A stretch of DNA of 64,000 bases from DATCLS01 sp035296625 (GTDB taxonomy: Bacteria > Actinomycetota > Acidimicrobiia > Acidimicrobiales > VFJN01): assembly GCA_035296625.1 (NCBI GenBank), contig DATHAO010000010.1, forward strand, positions 1 through 64,000. The letters are read 5' to 3'. The notes under the pieces are model-generated. The model was given only the letters and a program-made list of their open reading frames with translations, did no database searches and was not told the origin of the DNA. The translations under genes were made by a program, and so were the position numbers. Each line of letters starts with the position of its first letter. Position 1 is the stretch's first letter. This document shows, piece after piece, positions 1 through 8,169 of this stretch.

Positions 1-1238
1 CCGGACAGGCCGTAGGCCGAGTCGTTGGCGATGCGGGCGGCGTCGTCCTCGTCCTCGTAGGCGATGATCGACAGGACCGGCCCGAAGATCTCCTCCTGGG
101 CGATCGTCATGTCGTTGCGCACCTCGGAGAACACGGTGGGCTTCACGTAGTAGCCCTCCGACAGCCCCTCGGGCTGCCCGGGGCCTCCCGTGACGAGCTT
201 GGCCCCCTCGTCGATGCCCTTCTGGATGTAGCCGTTGACCCGCTCCACCTGCGCTTGGCTCGACAGCGGGCCGAGCATCGCCCCTTCGGCGAACGGGTCG
301 CTGGGCTGGAACTTCGTCTCGACCTCGTCGGCCGCGAGCCGCTCGGCCTCGGCCAGCCGGTCGGCCGGCACCAGCATGCGGGTGAGCGCGGTGCAGGTCT
401 GGCCCGAGTTCAGGTAGGCCTTGCCCACGCCGTCGCGGACCGCCTTCTCGAAGCCGGCGTCGTCGAGGTCGTCGAGTAGCACGTTGGCGGACTTGCCGCC
501 GAGCTCGAGGGCGACGCGCTTGAGCGTCTGCGACGCCACCTCGGCCACCCGCTTGCCGGCCCGGGTCGAGCCGGTGAACGACACCATGTCGACGCCGGGG
601 TGGGCGGCGATCGCCTCGCCGACGACGGGACCGGTGCCGGTCACCAGGTTGAACACGCCCGCGGGCAGGCCGGCGTCGTGGATGACCTCGGCGAGGATGA
701 ACGCGTCGAGCGGCGCCACCTCACTGGGCTTGAGCACCACCGTGCAGCCGGCACCGATGGCGTAGGCGACCTTGGCGGCGATCTGGTGGAGCGGGTAGTT
801 CCACGGCGTGATGGCCCCGACGACGCCGACCGGCTCGCGCACCACGAGGCTGGAGCCGAGCTGGCTCTCGTACTCGTAGGTCTCCGCCAGCTGGGCGGCG
901 GTGTTGAACGAGTTGATCGGCAGGCCGGCCTGGATCATGAGGCTGAGCCACTTGGGCATCCCGGCCTCGCGGGTCACCACGGTGGCGATCTCGTCCATGC
1001 GGGCCGCGAGGCCCTCGCCGATCCGTGTGAGAACCTTGCTGCGCTCCTCGGGCGTGGTCTGGGACCAGCTGTCGAAGGCCGTGCGGGCGGCCTTGACGGC
1101 GGCGTCGACGTCGGCGGCCGAACCCTCCGGGATCGAGGCGATCACCTCGCCGTTCGTCGAGTCGAAGACGTCGATCGTGCCCGTCCCCGACGACGGCACC
1201 CACGCGCCGTCGATGTAGAGCTTGTCGTGGACCTGCAT
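1..1238 (-). CDS. Aldehyde dehydrogenase family protein (3' end cut by window)
   Basis: NAD(P)-dependent oxidation of an aldehyde to the acid; the substrate cannot be told from sequence. About 412 residues are present and the C-terminal ~60 lie outside the window. The general-base Glu sits in ELGGKSAN (about residue 243) and the catalytic Cys is residue 282 in SGQTCTA; the early TPWNYP motif and the late EEIFGPVLS motif are both there. The ATG at 1238 has a GAGGGGG ribosome site a few bases upstream. It lies downstream of an M20 amidohydrolase and a D-aminoacylase on the same strand, so it may oxidise an aldehyde released in the same catabolic route. The pathway is inferred from context only. 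Confidence 0.93.
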   Translation of the reverse strand, partial: MQVHDKLYIDGAWVPSSGTGTIDVFDSTNGEVIASIPEGSAADVDAAVKAARTAFDSWSQTTPEERSKVLTRIGEGLAARMDEIATVVTREAGMPKWLSLMIQAGLPINSFNTAAQLAETYEYESQLGSSLVVREPVGVVGAITPWNYPLHQIAAKVAYAIGAGCTVVLKPSEVAPLDAFILAEVIHDAGLPAGVFNLVTGTGPVVGEAIAAHPGVDMVSFTGSTRAGKRVAEVASQTLKRVALELGGKSANVLLDDLDDAGFEKAVRDGVGKAYLNSGQTCTALTRMLVPADRLAEAERLAADEVETKFQPSDPFAEGAMLGPLSSQAQVERVNGYIQKGIDEGAKLVTGGPGQPEGLSEGYYVKPTVFSEVRNDMTIAQEEIFGPVLSIIAYEDEDDAARIANDSAYGLS

Positions 1239-1327
1239 CTCATCCCCCTCGTCGGTGGCGGTACCAGCGACCATAGACCTCTGCCTGACCACCGGGTCAA
1301 GAGCAGACCGGCCTCTGGCCGGGATCG

Positions 1328-2572
1328 TCAGCCGGGGGCCGCGCCGGCGGCGGACGCCGCCCGGGCGGGGGCGAGGCGGTCCAGGGCCACGGCGGCGTAG
1401 AGCGCCACACCGGTGCCGAGCGACGCCTCGTCGATGACCATCCTGTTCGAGTGGTTCGGTGCCACCTGAGCGGGCGCCGCGCCCGAGGGCCGCGTGCCGA
1501 GGAACGCCATCGCCCCGGGCACCTCCTCGATGAGGTAGGAGAAGTCCTCGGCCCCCATGACCGGGGTCGGCATCTCGTAGGTCCGCCGCTCGCCGACCAG
1601 GCGCCGGGCCAGTTCCAGCACCTCGGCGGCCGGCACCCGATGGTTCACCGTGACCGGATAGCCAGGGCGTATCTGGACCTCGGCGGTCATGTCGTGGGCG
1701 GCCGCCACGTTCGTGGCCACGCGCACGAGGCCGTCGTTCACCCGGTCGCGGGCCTCGGCCGAGACGGCCCGCATCGTGCCCTCGAGCAGCGCCGTCTCGG
1801 GGATCACGTTCGAGACCGTGCCGGCGGCGATGCGAGCGACGGTCATCACCGCCGGGTCGAACACGTCGACCTGGCGGGTCACGAACGTCTGGAGCGCCCC
1901 CACGATCTCGCAGGCCACGGGGATCGGGTCCGCCGCCTGGTGCGGCATCGACGCGTGCCCGCCCCGCCCACGCACGATGACCTCGAACGTGTCGGCCGAC
2001 GCCATGATCGGTCCGGGCCGCGTCGCCACCATGCCCGCCGGGTACGACGGCGACTGGTGGATGGCGAACGCCCACGACGCACGCTCGCCGCCGTCGGAGG
2101 CCTCCAAAAGTCCCTCACGCAGGGCGATCTCCGCCCCGCCGTGGCCCTCCTCGCCCGGCTGGAAGAAGAACCGCACCCTCCCGGCCAGCTCACCCCGCCG
2201 CCCGGCCAGGATGCGGGCGGCGCCGACCAGCATCGCGGTGTGGGCGTCGTGGCCGCAGGCGTGCATGGCGCCGTCGACGGCCGAGGCGTAGTCGAGCCCG
2301 GTGTCCTCGGGCATGGGCAGGGCGTCCATGTCGGCGCGCAGCACCACGGTGGGACCGGGCGCGCCGCCGTCGAGGTCGGCGACGATCGACGACTGCGCGG
2401 TGCCGGTCCGCACGGTGAGCGGCAGGCCGTCGAGGGCCTCCAGGACGCGGCGCTGGGTGCGCGGCAGCGCGAGCTCGAGCTCCGGGTCGCGGTGGATGGC
2501 GCGGCGCAGCGCCACCACGTCCTCCTGCACCGCCGCGGCGTCGCGGGCCAACGCGTCGGGGTCGATCGTCAT
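1328..2572 (-). CDS. M20 family metallo-amidohydrolase (hippurate/IAA-amino acid hydrolase type)
   Basis: A cytosolic zinc peptidase-family enzyme that hydrolyses N-acyl amino acids or related amides. The protein is 414 residues from the ATG at 2572; an in-frame extension to 2674 looks artificial. Metal-ligand and catalytic motifs are visible in order: ADMDALP, CGHDAHTAML, QPGEEGHGGAE with the catalytic Glu pair, a dimerisation region with GRGGHAS, and GAEDFS near the C-terminus. These match the AmhX/HipO/ILL branch rather than ArgE or DapE. The gene lies between a D-aminoacylase and an aldehyde dehydrogenase, all read leftwards, which suggests one amide-catabolism operon. The exact substrate is unknown. 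Confidence 0.92.
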   Translation of the reverse strand: MTIDPDALARDAAAVQEDVVALRRAIHRDPELELALPRTQRRVLEALDGLPLTVRTGTAQSSIVADLDGGAPGPTVVLRADMDALPMPEDTGLDYASAVDGAMHACGHDAHTAMLVGAARILAGRRGELAGRVRFFFQPGEEGHGGAEIALREGLLEASDGGERASWAFAIHQSPSYPAGMVATRPGPIMASADTFEVIVRGRGGHASMPHQAADPIPVACEIVGALQTFVTRQVDVFDPAVMTVARIAAGTVSNVIPETALLEGTMRAVSAEARDRVNDGLVRVATNVAAAHDMTAEVQIRPGYPVTVNHRVPAAEVLELARRLVGERRTYEMPTPVMGAEDFSYLIEEVPGAMAFLGTRPSGAAPAQVAPNHSNRMVIDEASLGTGVALYAAVALDRLAPARAASAAGAAPG

Positions 2573-2746
2573 GGCGCCAGTGTCGCCCAGCGCAGGCGCC
2601 CGTGCGCCCCGGGCGTGGCATGCGGCAACCGGCTCGTCGAGGCCCACCGAGGCCTGGCGGCGTCGATCGCGCACCTACCAGCAGTCGATCGACTTCCTCG
2701 TGGCGGTCGTGGACCGCCGGGTCGCCGATGCCGCCCGTCCGCGCGC

Positions 2747-4561
2747 TCAGCGGGTGGGCACGGTGACCGTGTCACGGCCCGAGCGCAGCACCCGGCCCGG
2801 CGTGGCCCCCGTCGCCCTGCCGTCCTCGACCGTGGCCACGCCGGCGACGAACACCCGGGCCACGCCCCGCGAGCCGGCGGTGAGCCGGGCCGAGCCTCCG
2901 GGCAGGTCGGCGACGAGGCGGGCGTCCTCGGCCCCGACCGTCCCCGGGTCGACGAGCACGAGGTCGGCGTGGGCGCCGGGGGCGATCACGCCCCGGTCCG
3001 TGAGCCCGAAGAGGTGCGCCGGCTCTCGGGTGAGCATCTGCACGGCCCGCTCCAGGGAGACGAGCTTGCGGCCCCGCAGGCTGTCGGCCAGCAGCCGGGT
3101 GGTGTAGGACGACCCGCACATGCGGTCGAGGTGGGCACCGGCGTCGGACCCGCCGAGCATCGTGCGGGGGTCGTCCCACACCTGCTGGCGCAGGGCCCAG
3201 GACGCGGGGTCGTTGTCGGTGGGCATCGGCCACAGCACCGTGCGGAAGTCGTCGGCGGCGACGACGTCGAGCAGCGTGTCGAAGGCCTCGGTGCCCCGCT
3301 CCCGGGCGATGTCGCCCACGACCCGCCCGGTGAGGCCGGCGTTGGCGTCGCTGTAGGTGTCGCCGATGACGTAGCGGTCCCAGCCGGCGAGCCGGCGGAA
3401 CACCCCGGCCTCGTCGCTGCGGGCGTGGGCGGCGAGCCGGCTCCGCACCGCGGGATCGGCCAGCGCCGCCCGCTTCTCGGTCGCCGGCAGGCGCAGCACG
3501 TCGCCCCACCCCGGGATCAGCCACAGCGCGCAGAACGTGCTGAAGCTCATGTTCATGGGCACGAGGACGGGCATGGTGAGCGCCACCACCCGCCCACCCC
3601 GCTCGGCGGCCGCGTCGGCGGCGGCGAGCTGCCGGGGCACGCGGCCCGGCACGGCGGAGTCGACCGTGAGCACGTTCCAGTTGATCGACCGGCCGGCGGC
3701 CGCCGTCATGTCCGCCATCAGGTCGATCTCGTCGTCGCTGAACGTGTCGAGCCCACCCTGGAACGCGCCCTCGAGGACCGTGCCCTCGTGCTCGGCGACC
3801 GCCGCGCACAGGGCGAGCAGCTCGTCGCGGCCGGCGTGGCGGGAGGCGACGGGCTGGCCGTCGCCGTCGCTGTGGGTCGACGACAGCGTGGTCGAGAAGC
3901 CGAGCCCGCCGGCGGCGAGCGCCTCGTGCAGCAGGGTCACCATCGCGTCGACCTGTTCGGGTGTGGCCTCGTGGCCGATGGCGTCCGCTCCCATGACGTA
4001 GCGGCGTAGGGCGCAGTGGCCGACCATGAACCCGGCGTTGAGACCGATGCCGCCGTCGCCGTCGACGCGGTCCAGGTACTCGGCGAAGCTCTCCCACCCC
4101 CAGTCGACGCCGGACTCGAGGGCGGCGAGCGGCATGCCCTCGACCCTCGCCATCATGCGGCGCAGGTAGTCGCCGTCGTCGGCCCGCAGCGGGGCGAGCG
4201 TGAAGCCGCAGTTGCCGGCCACGATCGAGGTGACGCCGTGCACGTTCGAGGGCGTGGCGAGTGGGTCCCAGAGCAGCTGGGCGTCGTAGTGCGTGTGGGG
4301 ATCGACGAAGCCGGGGGTGAGGACGAGACCGTCGGCGTCGACCTCCTGGCGGGCCGGTTCGTCGAGTCGGCCACCGTCGCCCGCGCCGGCAGGGTCGCCG
4401 CCGTCGCGGCCGTGGGGGCCGTCGCGGTCGCGCCCGTCGCCGCCGGGCGCCGTGCCGGTCACGGCGGCGATGCGGCCCTCCGCGACCCCGACGTCGCCAC
4501 GGCGGGCGGGGGCGCCGGTGCCGTCGACGATGGTGGCTCCGCGGATGACGAGATCGAGCAT
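2747..4561 (-). CDS. N-acyl-D-amino-acid deacylase family protein (amidohydrolase 3)
   Basis: A predicted zinc amidohydrolase that removes the acyl group from N-acyl-D-amino acids, or a related amidase of the same superfamily. The 604-residue protein opens with the usual composite beta-sandwich start (LVIRGATIVDGTG), has the metal-binding HTH in FVDPHTHYDAQL near residue 100, then NCGFTLAPL, and later a GGSDAGAH motif with the catalytic Asp. Residues about 40-80 are a Gly/Asp/Arg-rich insertion not expected in the family. The start is the ATG at 4561; an upstream in-frame GTG/ATG would run through the operator palindrome. Transcription probably begins just upstream, over the 19-bp palindrome at 4578-4596. 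Confidence 0.88.
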   Translation of the reverse strand: MLDLVIRGATIVDGTGAPARRGDVGVAEGRIAAVTGTAPGGDGRDRDGPHGRDGGDPAGAGDGGRLDEPARQEVDADGLVLTPGFVDPHTHYDAQLLWDPLATPSNVHGVTSIVAGNCGFTLAPLRADDGDYLRRMMARVEGMPLAALESGVDWGWESFAEYLDRVDGDGGIGLNAGFMVGHCALRRYVMGADAIGHEATPEQVDAMVTLLHEALAAGGLGFSTTLSSTHSDGDGQPVASRHAGRDELLALCAAVAEHEGTVLEGAFQGGLDTFSDDEIDLMADMTAAAGRSINWNVLTVDSAVPGRVPRQLAAADAAAERGGRVVALTMPVLVPMNMSFSTFCALWLIPGWGDVLRLPATEKRAALADPAVRSRLAAHARSDEAGVFRRLAGWDRYVIGDTYSDANAGLTGRVVGDIARERGTEAFDTLLDVVAADDFRTVLWPMPTDNDPASWALRQQVWDDPRTMLGGSDAGAHLDRMCGSSYTTRLLADSLRGRKLVSLERAVQMLTREPAHLFGLTDRGVIAPGAHADLVLVDPGTVGAEDARLVADLPGGSARLTAGSRGVARVFVAGVATVEDGRATGATPGRVLRSGRDTVTVPTR

Positions 4562-4577
4562 GACTTGTCCCCTCAAC

Positions 4578-4596
4578 ATCTGACGGTGCGTCAGAT
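4578..4596. promoter_or_regulatory. Perfect inverted repeat, probable TetR-type operator
   Basis: The sequence ATCTGACG-GTG-CGTCAGAT is a perfect palindrome with 8-bp arms. It fills almost all of the 36-bp gap between the stop codon of the TrmH-type gene and the ATG of the D-aminoacylase. TGACG-N3-CGTCA cores are commonly bound by actinobacterial TetR-family repressors (general knowledge). No TetR gene is seen in this window, so the regulator would be encoded elsewhere. Confidence 0.65.
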
Positions 4597-4597
4597 G

Positions 4598-5461
4598 CTA
4601 TCGGCCCGGGACGACCCGGTCCCGCGGGCGCAGGGCCCAGAAGGCGATGGCGGCGGCCACGCCCACGTTGAGCGAGTCCACGTCGTCGCGCATCGCGATG
4701 CCGGTACACACGTCCGCGGCGGCCAGCGTCGCCGCCGAGAGGCCCGCTCCCTCGGCCCCCAGCAGCACGGCGATGCGGTCACCGGGCGCCACGGCGAGCT
4801 CGTCGAGCGGCCGGGCGGTCGGATCCGGCGTGAGTGCCACGACGCGGAAGCCGGCGCCGCGTACGACGTCGAGGCCTCCGGGCAGGGCCGGCAACCAGGC
4901 GAAGGGCAGGGCGTAGCCCTCGCCCATCGCCACCCGGGCTACCCGGCGGTAGAGCGGGTCCGTGCAGGTGGGGTCGAGCAACATGGCGTCGACGCCGAGG
5001 CCGCGGGCCGAGCGCAGGATGGAGCCCAGGTTCGTCGGGTTGCTCACCCGCTCGAGCACCACGACCCGGCGGGCGCCGGCCAGCACCTCCGTGGGCTCGG
5101 GCAGGGGCTTGCGCTCGAAGCTGGCGAGCACGCCCCGGTGCATGCCGAGACCGGTGATGCGCCGCAGGATGGCGGGCGCCGCCGCGTAGACGGGCGTGTC
5201 GCCGGGCACGCCGTCGGGCAGCGGTGCGGTGCGGGTCGCGTCGACGAGCACGGCACGGAGCCGGTAGCCCGCCCGCAGCGCCCGTTCGGTCACGACGTCG
5301 CCCTCGGCTACGAACACGCCCGGGCCGCCCGCGACCGGGTGCCCGGGCACCGGGCGACCCGGGTGCGCCGGCTGGCGTCCCCGGCGCAGCGGCTGCTCGC
5401 GCAGCCCCACGAACTCGGCGATGGCGGGGTCGTCGGGGTCCTCGACGGGCAAGCGGGCCAC
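4598..5461 (-). CDS. TrmH/SpoU family RNA 2'-O-methyltransferase
   Basis: A SPOUT-fold enzyme that methylates the 2'-hydroxyl of a ribose in rRNA or tRNA using S-adenosylmethionine. From the GTG at 5461 the protein is 287 residues. It has a short N-terminal substrate-binding domain (FVAEGDVVTERALRAGY) and the three knot motifs: SNPTNLGSILRSA, VLLGAEGAGL and DSLNVGVAAAIAF. An open frame runs on to 5752, but that part overlaps a relict peptidoglycan-binding fragment and does not look like this family, so I prefer the internal GTG. The RNA target cannot be assigned. The D-aminoacylase operator follows its stop codon directly. Confidence 0.85.
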   Translation of the reverse strand: MARLPVEDPDDPAIAEFVGLREQPLRRGRQPAHPGRPVPGHPVAGGPGVFVAEGDVVTERALRAGYRLRAVLVDATRTAPLPDGVPGDTPVYAAAPAILRRITGLGMHRGVLASFERKPLPEPTEVLAGARRVVVLERVSNPTNLGSILRSARGLGVDAMLLDPTCTDPLYRRVARVAMGEGYALPFAWLPALPGGLDVVRGAGFRVVALTPDPTARPLDELAVAPGDRIAVLLGAEGAGLSAATLAAADVCTGIAMRDDVDSLNVGVAAAIAFWALRPRDRVVPGR

Positions 5462-5514
5462 GCCGGGATCGTCCCCGGCGTGGCCGTCCGCCCGCAACCC
5501 GATCCTCGACGTGA

Positions 5515-5709
5515 TCAGCGGGTGAAGGTGGCGCAGCCCAGGTGGCTCGAGTAGCCGATCGACCAGACCATGGCGTCGCGGGTGATCGGCCCGTAGACGC
5601 CGTCGAGGGTGAGGTGGTGGAACCGCTGCACGGCGAGCCGCGCCGCGTACGTCGCCGGGCCGAGACCCGACTGGAGGCGTCGTTGCGTAGCCGGTGCACC
5701 ACCGTTCGT
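5515..5709 (-). pseudogene. Relict C-terminal fragment of a peptidoglycan-binding (PG_binding_1-like) protein
   Basis: In the frame ending at the TGA at 5515-5517, about 64 codons are open up to an in-frame stop at 5710-5712, with no good start codon. The translation has AVQRFHHLTLDGVYGPITRDAM and ends SSHLGCATFTR. The DGxYGxxTRxA pattern is that of peptidoglycan-binding repeats, such as the one in the L,D-transpeptidase at 24940-25863. A lone C-terminal piece without a start suggests decay of a former cell-wall protein gene. It could also be the end of a gene broken by a frameshift or sequencing error. Confidence 0.45.
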
Positions 5710-5772
5710 TCAGGCCACGAACGAAGACCGCAAGGGTTGCGCCGGCGTGCAAGTCACCCGCTCGCCGCGCCT

Positions 5773-5808
5773 AGTCTGTACAAGTCCGATACAAGTAGCG
5801 GAGAGTCG
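5773..5808 (+). promoter_or_regulatory. icd leader: TACAAGT direct repeats and ribosome site
   Basis: Upstream of icd lie TACAAGT at 5779-5785 and again at 5790-5796. The spacing is 11 bp, one helical turn, as for a regulator binding one face of DNA. TAGTCT at 5773-5778 may be the -10 element. GGAGAG about nine bases before the ATG is the ribosome site. The regulatory role is inferred. Confidence 0.4.
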
Positions 5809-5813
5809 AACCG

Positions 5814-7037
5814 ATGCCCAAGATCGCCGTGGCCAACCCCGTCGTCGAGCTCGACGGCGATGAGATGACCCGAGTCATCTGGCAGTTCATCAAGGACAAG
5901 CTGATCCTGCCGTACCTCGACGTCGAGCTGCTCTACTACGACCTCGGCATCGAGAACCGTGACGCGACCTCCGACCAGGTCACCGTCGACGCCGCCAACG
6001 CCATCAAGCAGCACGGCGTGGGCGTCAAGTGCGCCACGATCACGCCGGACGAGGCCCGCGTCGAGGAGTTCGGCCTGAAGAAGATGTGGCGGTCGCCGAA
6101 CGGCACCGTCCGCAACATCCTCGGCGGCGTCGTCTTCCGCGAGCCGATCATCTGCTCGAACGTGCCGCGGCTGGTCCCGGGGTGGACCAAGCCGATCGTC
6201 ATCGGCCGCCACGCCCACGGCGACCAGTACAGGGCCACAGACTTCGTCGTGCCCGGTCCCGGCACGGTGACGATCACCTATGTGCCCGATGACGGCGGCG
6301 CCCCCATCGAGCACGAGGTCGCCCAGTTCACCGGCGGCGGCGTGGCCATGGGCATGTACAACTTCGACGACTCGATCCGCGACTTCGCCCGGGCGTCGTT
6401 CCGGTACGGCCTCGACCGTGGCTATCCGGTCTACCTCTCGACGAAGAACACGATCCTCAAGGCCTACGACGGCCGCTTCAAGGACCTGTTCCAGGAGGTG
6501 TTCGAGACCGAGTTCAAGGCCGACTACGAGGCGGCGGGGCTCGCCTACGAGCACCGGCTGATCGACGACATGGTCGCCGCTGCCCTCAAGTGGGAGGGCG
6601 GCTACGTCTGGGCCTGCAAGAACTACGACGGCGACGTGCAGTCCGACACCGTAGCGCAGGGCTTCGGCTCGCTCGGCCTCATGACGTCGGTGCTGCTGAC
6701 GCCCGACGGCACGACGTGCGAGGCCGAGGCCGCCCACGGCACGGTCACCCGGCACTTCCGCCTGTGGCAGAAGGGCGAGAAGACCTCGACGAACCCCATC
6801 GCGTCGATCTTCGCCTGGACGCGAGGCCTGGCGTTCCGGGCCAAGCTCGACGGCACACCCGAGGTCGCCCGCTTCGCCCACGCGCTCGAGCAGGTGTGCG
6901 TGGGAACCGTCGAGGGGGGTGAGATGACCAAGGACCTCGCTCTACTCGTGGGCGACGACACGCCGTGGCTCACCACCGACGAGTTCCTCGACGCCCTCGA
7001 CCGCAACCTGCAGGTGGCGTCCAGCAACTGGTCGTGA
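5814..7037 (+). CDS. icd: NADP-dependent isocitrate dehydrogenase, homodimeric (eukaryote-like) type
   Basis: Converts isocitrate to 2-oxoglutarate and CO2 in the TCA cycle with reduction of NADP. The 407-residue length and motifs match the eukaryote-like subfamily II, not the E. coli type: LDGDEMTRVIWQ at the start, KCATITPDEARVEEFGLKKM, WRSPNGTVRNILGG with the substrate-binding Ser and Arg, ICSNVPRLVPGW, and EAEAAHGTVTRH followed by STNPIASIFAW in the NADP region. The ATG at 5814 has GGAGAG upstream. It is monocistronic, with a relict gene upstream and a strong hairpin directly downstream, facing a convergent gene. Confidence 0.97.
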   Translation: MPKIAVANPVVELDGDEMTRVIWQFIKDKLILPYLDVELLYYDLGIENRDATSDQVTVDAANAIKQHGVGVKCATITPDEARVEEFGLKKMWRSPNGTVRNILGGVVFREPIICSNVPRLVPGWTKPIVIGRHAHGDQYRATDFVVPGPGTVTITYVPDDGGAPIEHEVAQFTGGGVAMGMYNFDDSIRDFARASFRYGLDRGYPVYLSTKNTILKAYDGRFKDLFQEVFETEFKADYEAAGLAYEHRLIDDMVAAALKWEGGYVWACKNYDGDVQSDTVAQGFGSLGLMTSVLLTPDGTTCEAEAAHGTVTRHFRLWQKGEKTSTNPIASIFAWTRGLAFRAKLDGTPEVARFAHALEQVCVGTVEGGEMTKDLALLVGDDTPWLTTDEFLDALDRNLQVASSNWS

Positions 7038-7053
7038 TGCCCTGAGGCGGCCC

Positions 7054-7092
7054 CGACAGGCCCCGGAGCGCACGGCGCGCCGGGGCCTGTCG
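7054..7092. terminator. Strong hairpin terminator between convergent genes
   Basis: CGACAGGCCCCGG at 7054-7066 pairs perfectly with CCGGGGCCTGTCG at 7080-7092 across a 13-base loop, followed on the plus strand by CGTTTC. It lies 17 bp after the icd stop and 45 bp before the end of the convergent gene at 7137, so it may act in both directions. Confidence 0.8.
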
Positions 7093-7136
7093 CGTTTCGG
7101 GACCGTTCTCGCCCAGGTTCCTTCCGTATCGACTCT

Positions 7137-8144
7137 TCAGCCCAGCGGCCAGTAGCCCGGCACCTGGGCGTGCGGCGTGTCGAGGTACACCTTCGCCTCG
7201 GGGTACTGGGCGAACTTACCGTGGCTCCAGCGGACCTCGACGTGCCCGGCAACCGTCGACGTGCCCGCCGAACGGCGGCGGGCGACGCTGACCTGCCATT
7301 CGACAACCGGCTGCTCGCGGGCGCACGGCGTGATGGCTACGTCGTCGATGCGGAAGTGCTGGCGCCAGTCCCACGCCGTGCCGACCCGCAGGCGCAGCGA
7401 GCCCTGCGGCGCCGCCCCGAGCACGAAGTACGGCGCGCTGCCGATGCGTAGCAACCGCCACAGCACCCGCTCGGCGTCCGCCCCGGCCAGCGCCCGGCGC
7501 CACCGGTCGGCCGAGGCGGTGGCCACCGCGGTGGCGAACGCCGCGGCAGCCGGGCGCAGCGGGACCGGCCAGCGCCCCTTGCCGAGCGCATCCTTGAGCC
7601 GGGCGCGGTCCGAGGCGGTGAGCTCGGCGACGGACGCCGGGAGGTCGCCGGCCAGCCCGGCGTGGTCGGCGGCGGCCCGGTAGAGCGCCTGGTAGGCCCC
7701 GGGCGCCGTCTCGGCGAACCAGTCGGCCGAGCGGGCGCCGTGGCCCCCGGCGAGCAGGCGGTCGAACACCGACGCAGGCGACGAGTTGGTCACGATCTGC
7801 GAGAGGTACTTGCAGCTGACGAGGAACACGTGGTCGATGCGCAGATCGGCGGGAACCGGCTCGTCGCCGGGCTGACGCTGCCCACCCCGCCACTCGACGA
7901 CGAGCGGCAGCCGGCCCCGCAGCCCGTCGCGGGCGGCGAGGAAGGCACCGCCGTTGCGCCAGGCGGCGGCGAACTCCTGCCGGTAGCGGCCGCCGCGGTG
8001 CAGCTCGGCGAGCAGCTCCCACTGCTCGGGCGACAGGCTGACCATCTCGGCCGGCCGGGCGGCCAGCGCGGCGTCGAGGTCGTCGAAGCCCAGCGTGCCG
8101 AGGCCGGTGATCAGCTCGGTGACGGTGGTGCGGTGATCGGCCAG
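7137..8144 (-). CDS. Unrecognised protein paired with a DNA methyltransferase; possible PD-(D/E)XK-like partner
   Basis: I do not recognise the family. About 335 residues, soluble, with no membrane segment. An N-terminal helical region (LSPEQWELLAELHRGGRY) is followed by PLVVEWRGGQ and, about 20 residues later, DLRIDHVFLVSCKYLS. A Glu, then an Asp, then an SxK on a predicted strand could be a degenerate PD-(D/E)XK active site. The C-terminal part is rich in predicted strands with Trp and Arg. It follows the methyltransferase gene by about 25 bp on the same strand, the usual place for a restriction or accessory subunit. The start is uncertain: CTG at 8144 has GAGGGG upstream, while the ATG at 8045 lacks a ribosome site. 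Function is not assigned. Confidence 0.6.
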   Translation of the reverse strand: MADHRTTVTELITGLGTLGFDDLDAALAARPAEMVSLSPEQWELLAELHRGGRYRQEFAAAWRNGGAFLAARDGLRGRLPLVVEWRGGQRQPGDEPVPADLRIDHVFLVSCKYLSQIVTNSSPASVFDRLLAGGHGARSADWFAETAPGAYQALYRAAADHAGLAGDLPASVAELTASDRARLKDALGKGRWPVPLRPAAAAFATAVATASADRWRRALAGADAERVLWRLLRIGSAPYFVLGAAPQGSLRLRVGTAWDWRQHFRIDDVAITPCAREQPVVEWQVSVARRRSAGTSTVAGHVEVRWSHGKFAQYPEAKVYLDTPHAQVPGYWPLG

Positions 8145-8169
8145 CGGCCCGTCGCCCCTCGGTCGCGCG

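Noticed and set aside
1451..4009. Long plus-strand open frame of about 850 codons opposite the amidohydrolase genes
   Set aside because: It is His/Gly/Arg-rich shadow translation of two well-supported minus-strand genes; high GC leaves few stops.
5462..5752. N-terminal extension of the TrmH-type methyltransferase to 5752
   Set aside because: The extension overlaps the peptidoglycan-binding remnant, is Arg/Pro-rich as out-of-frame high-GC text usually is, and does not resemble the family.
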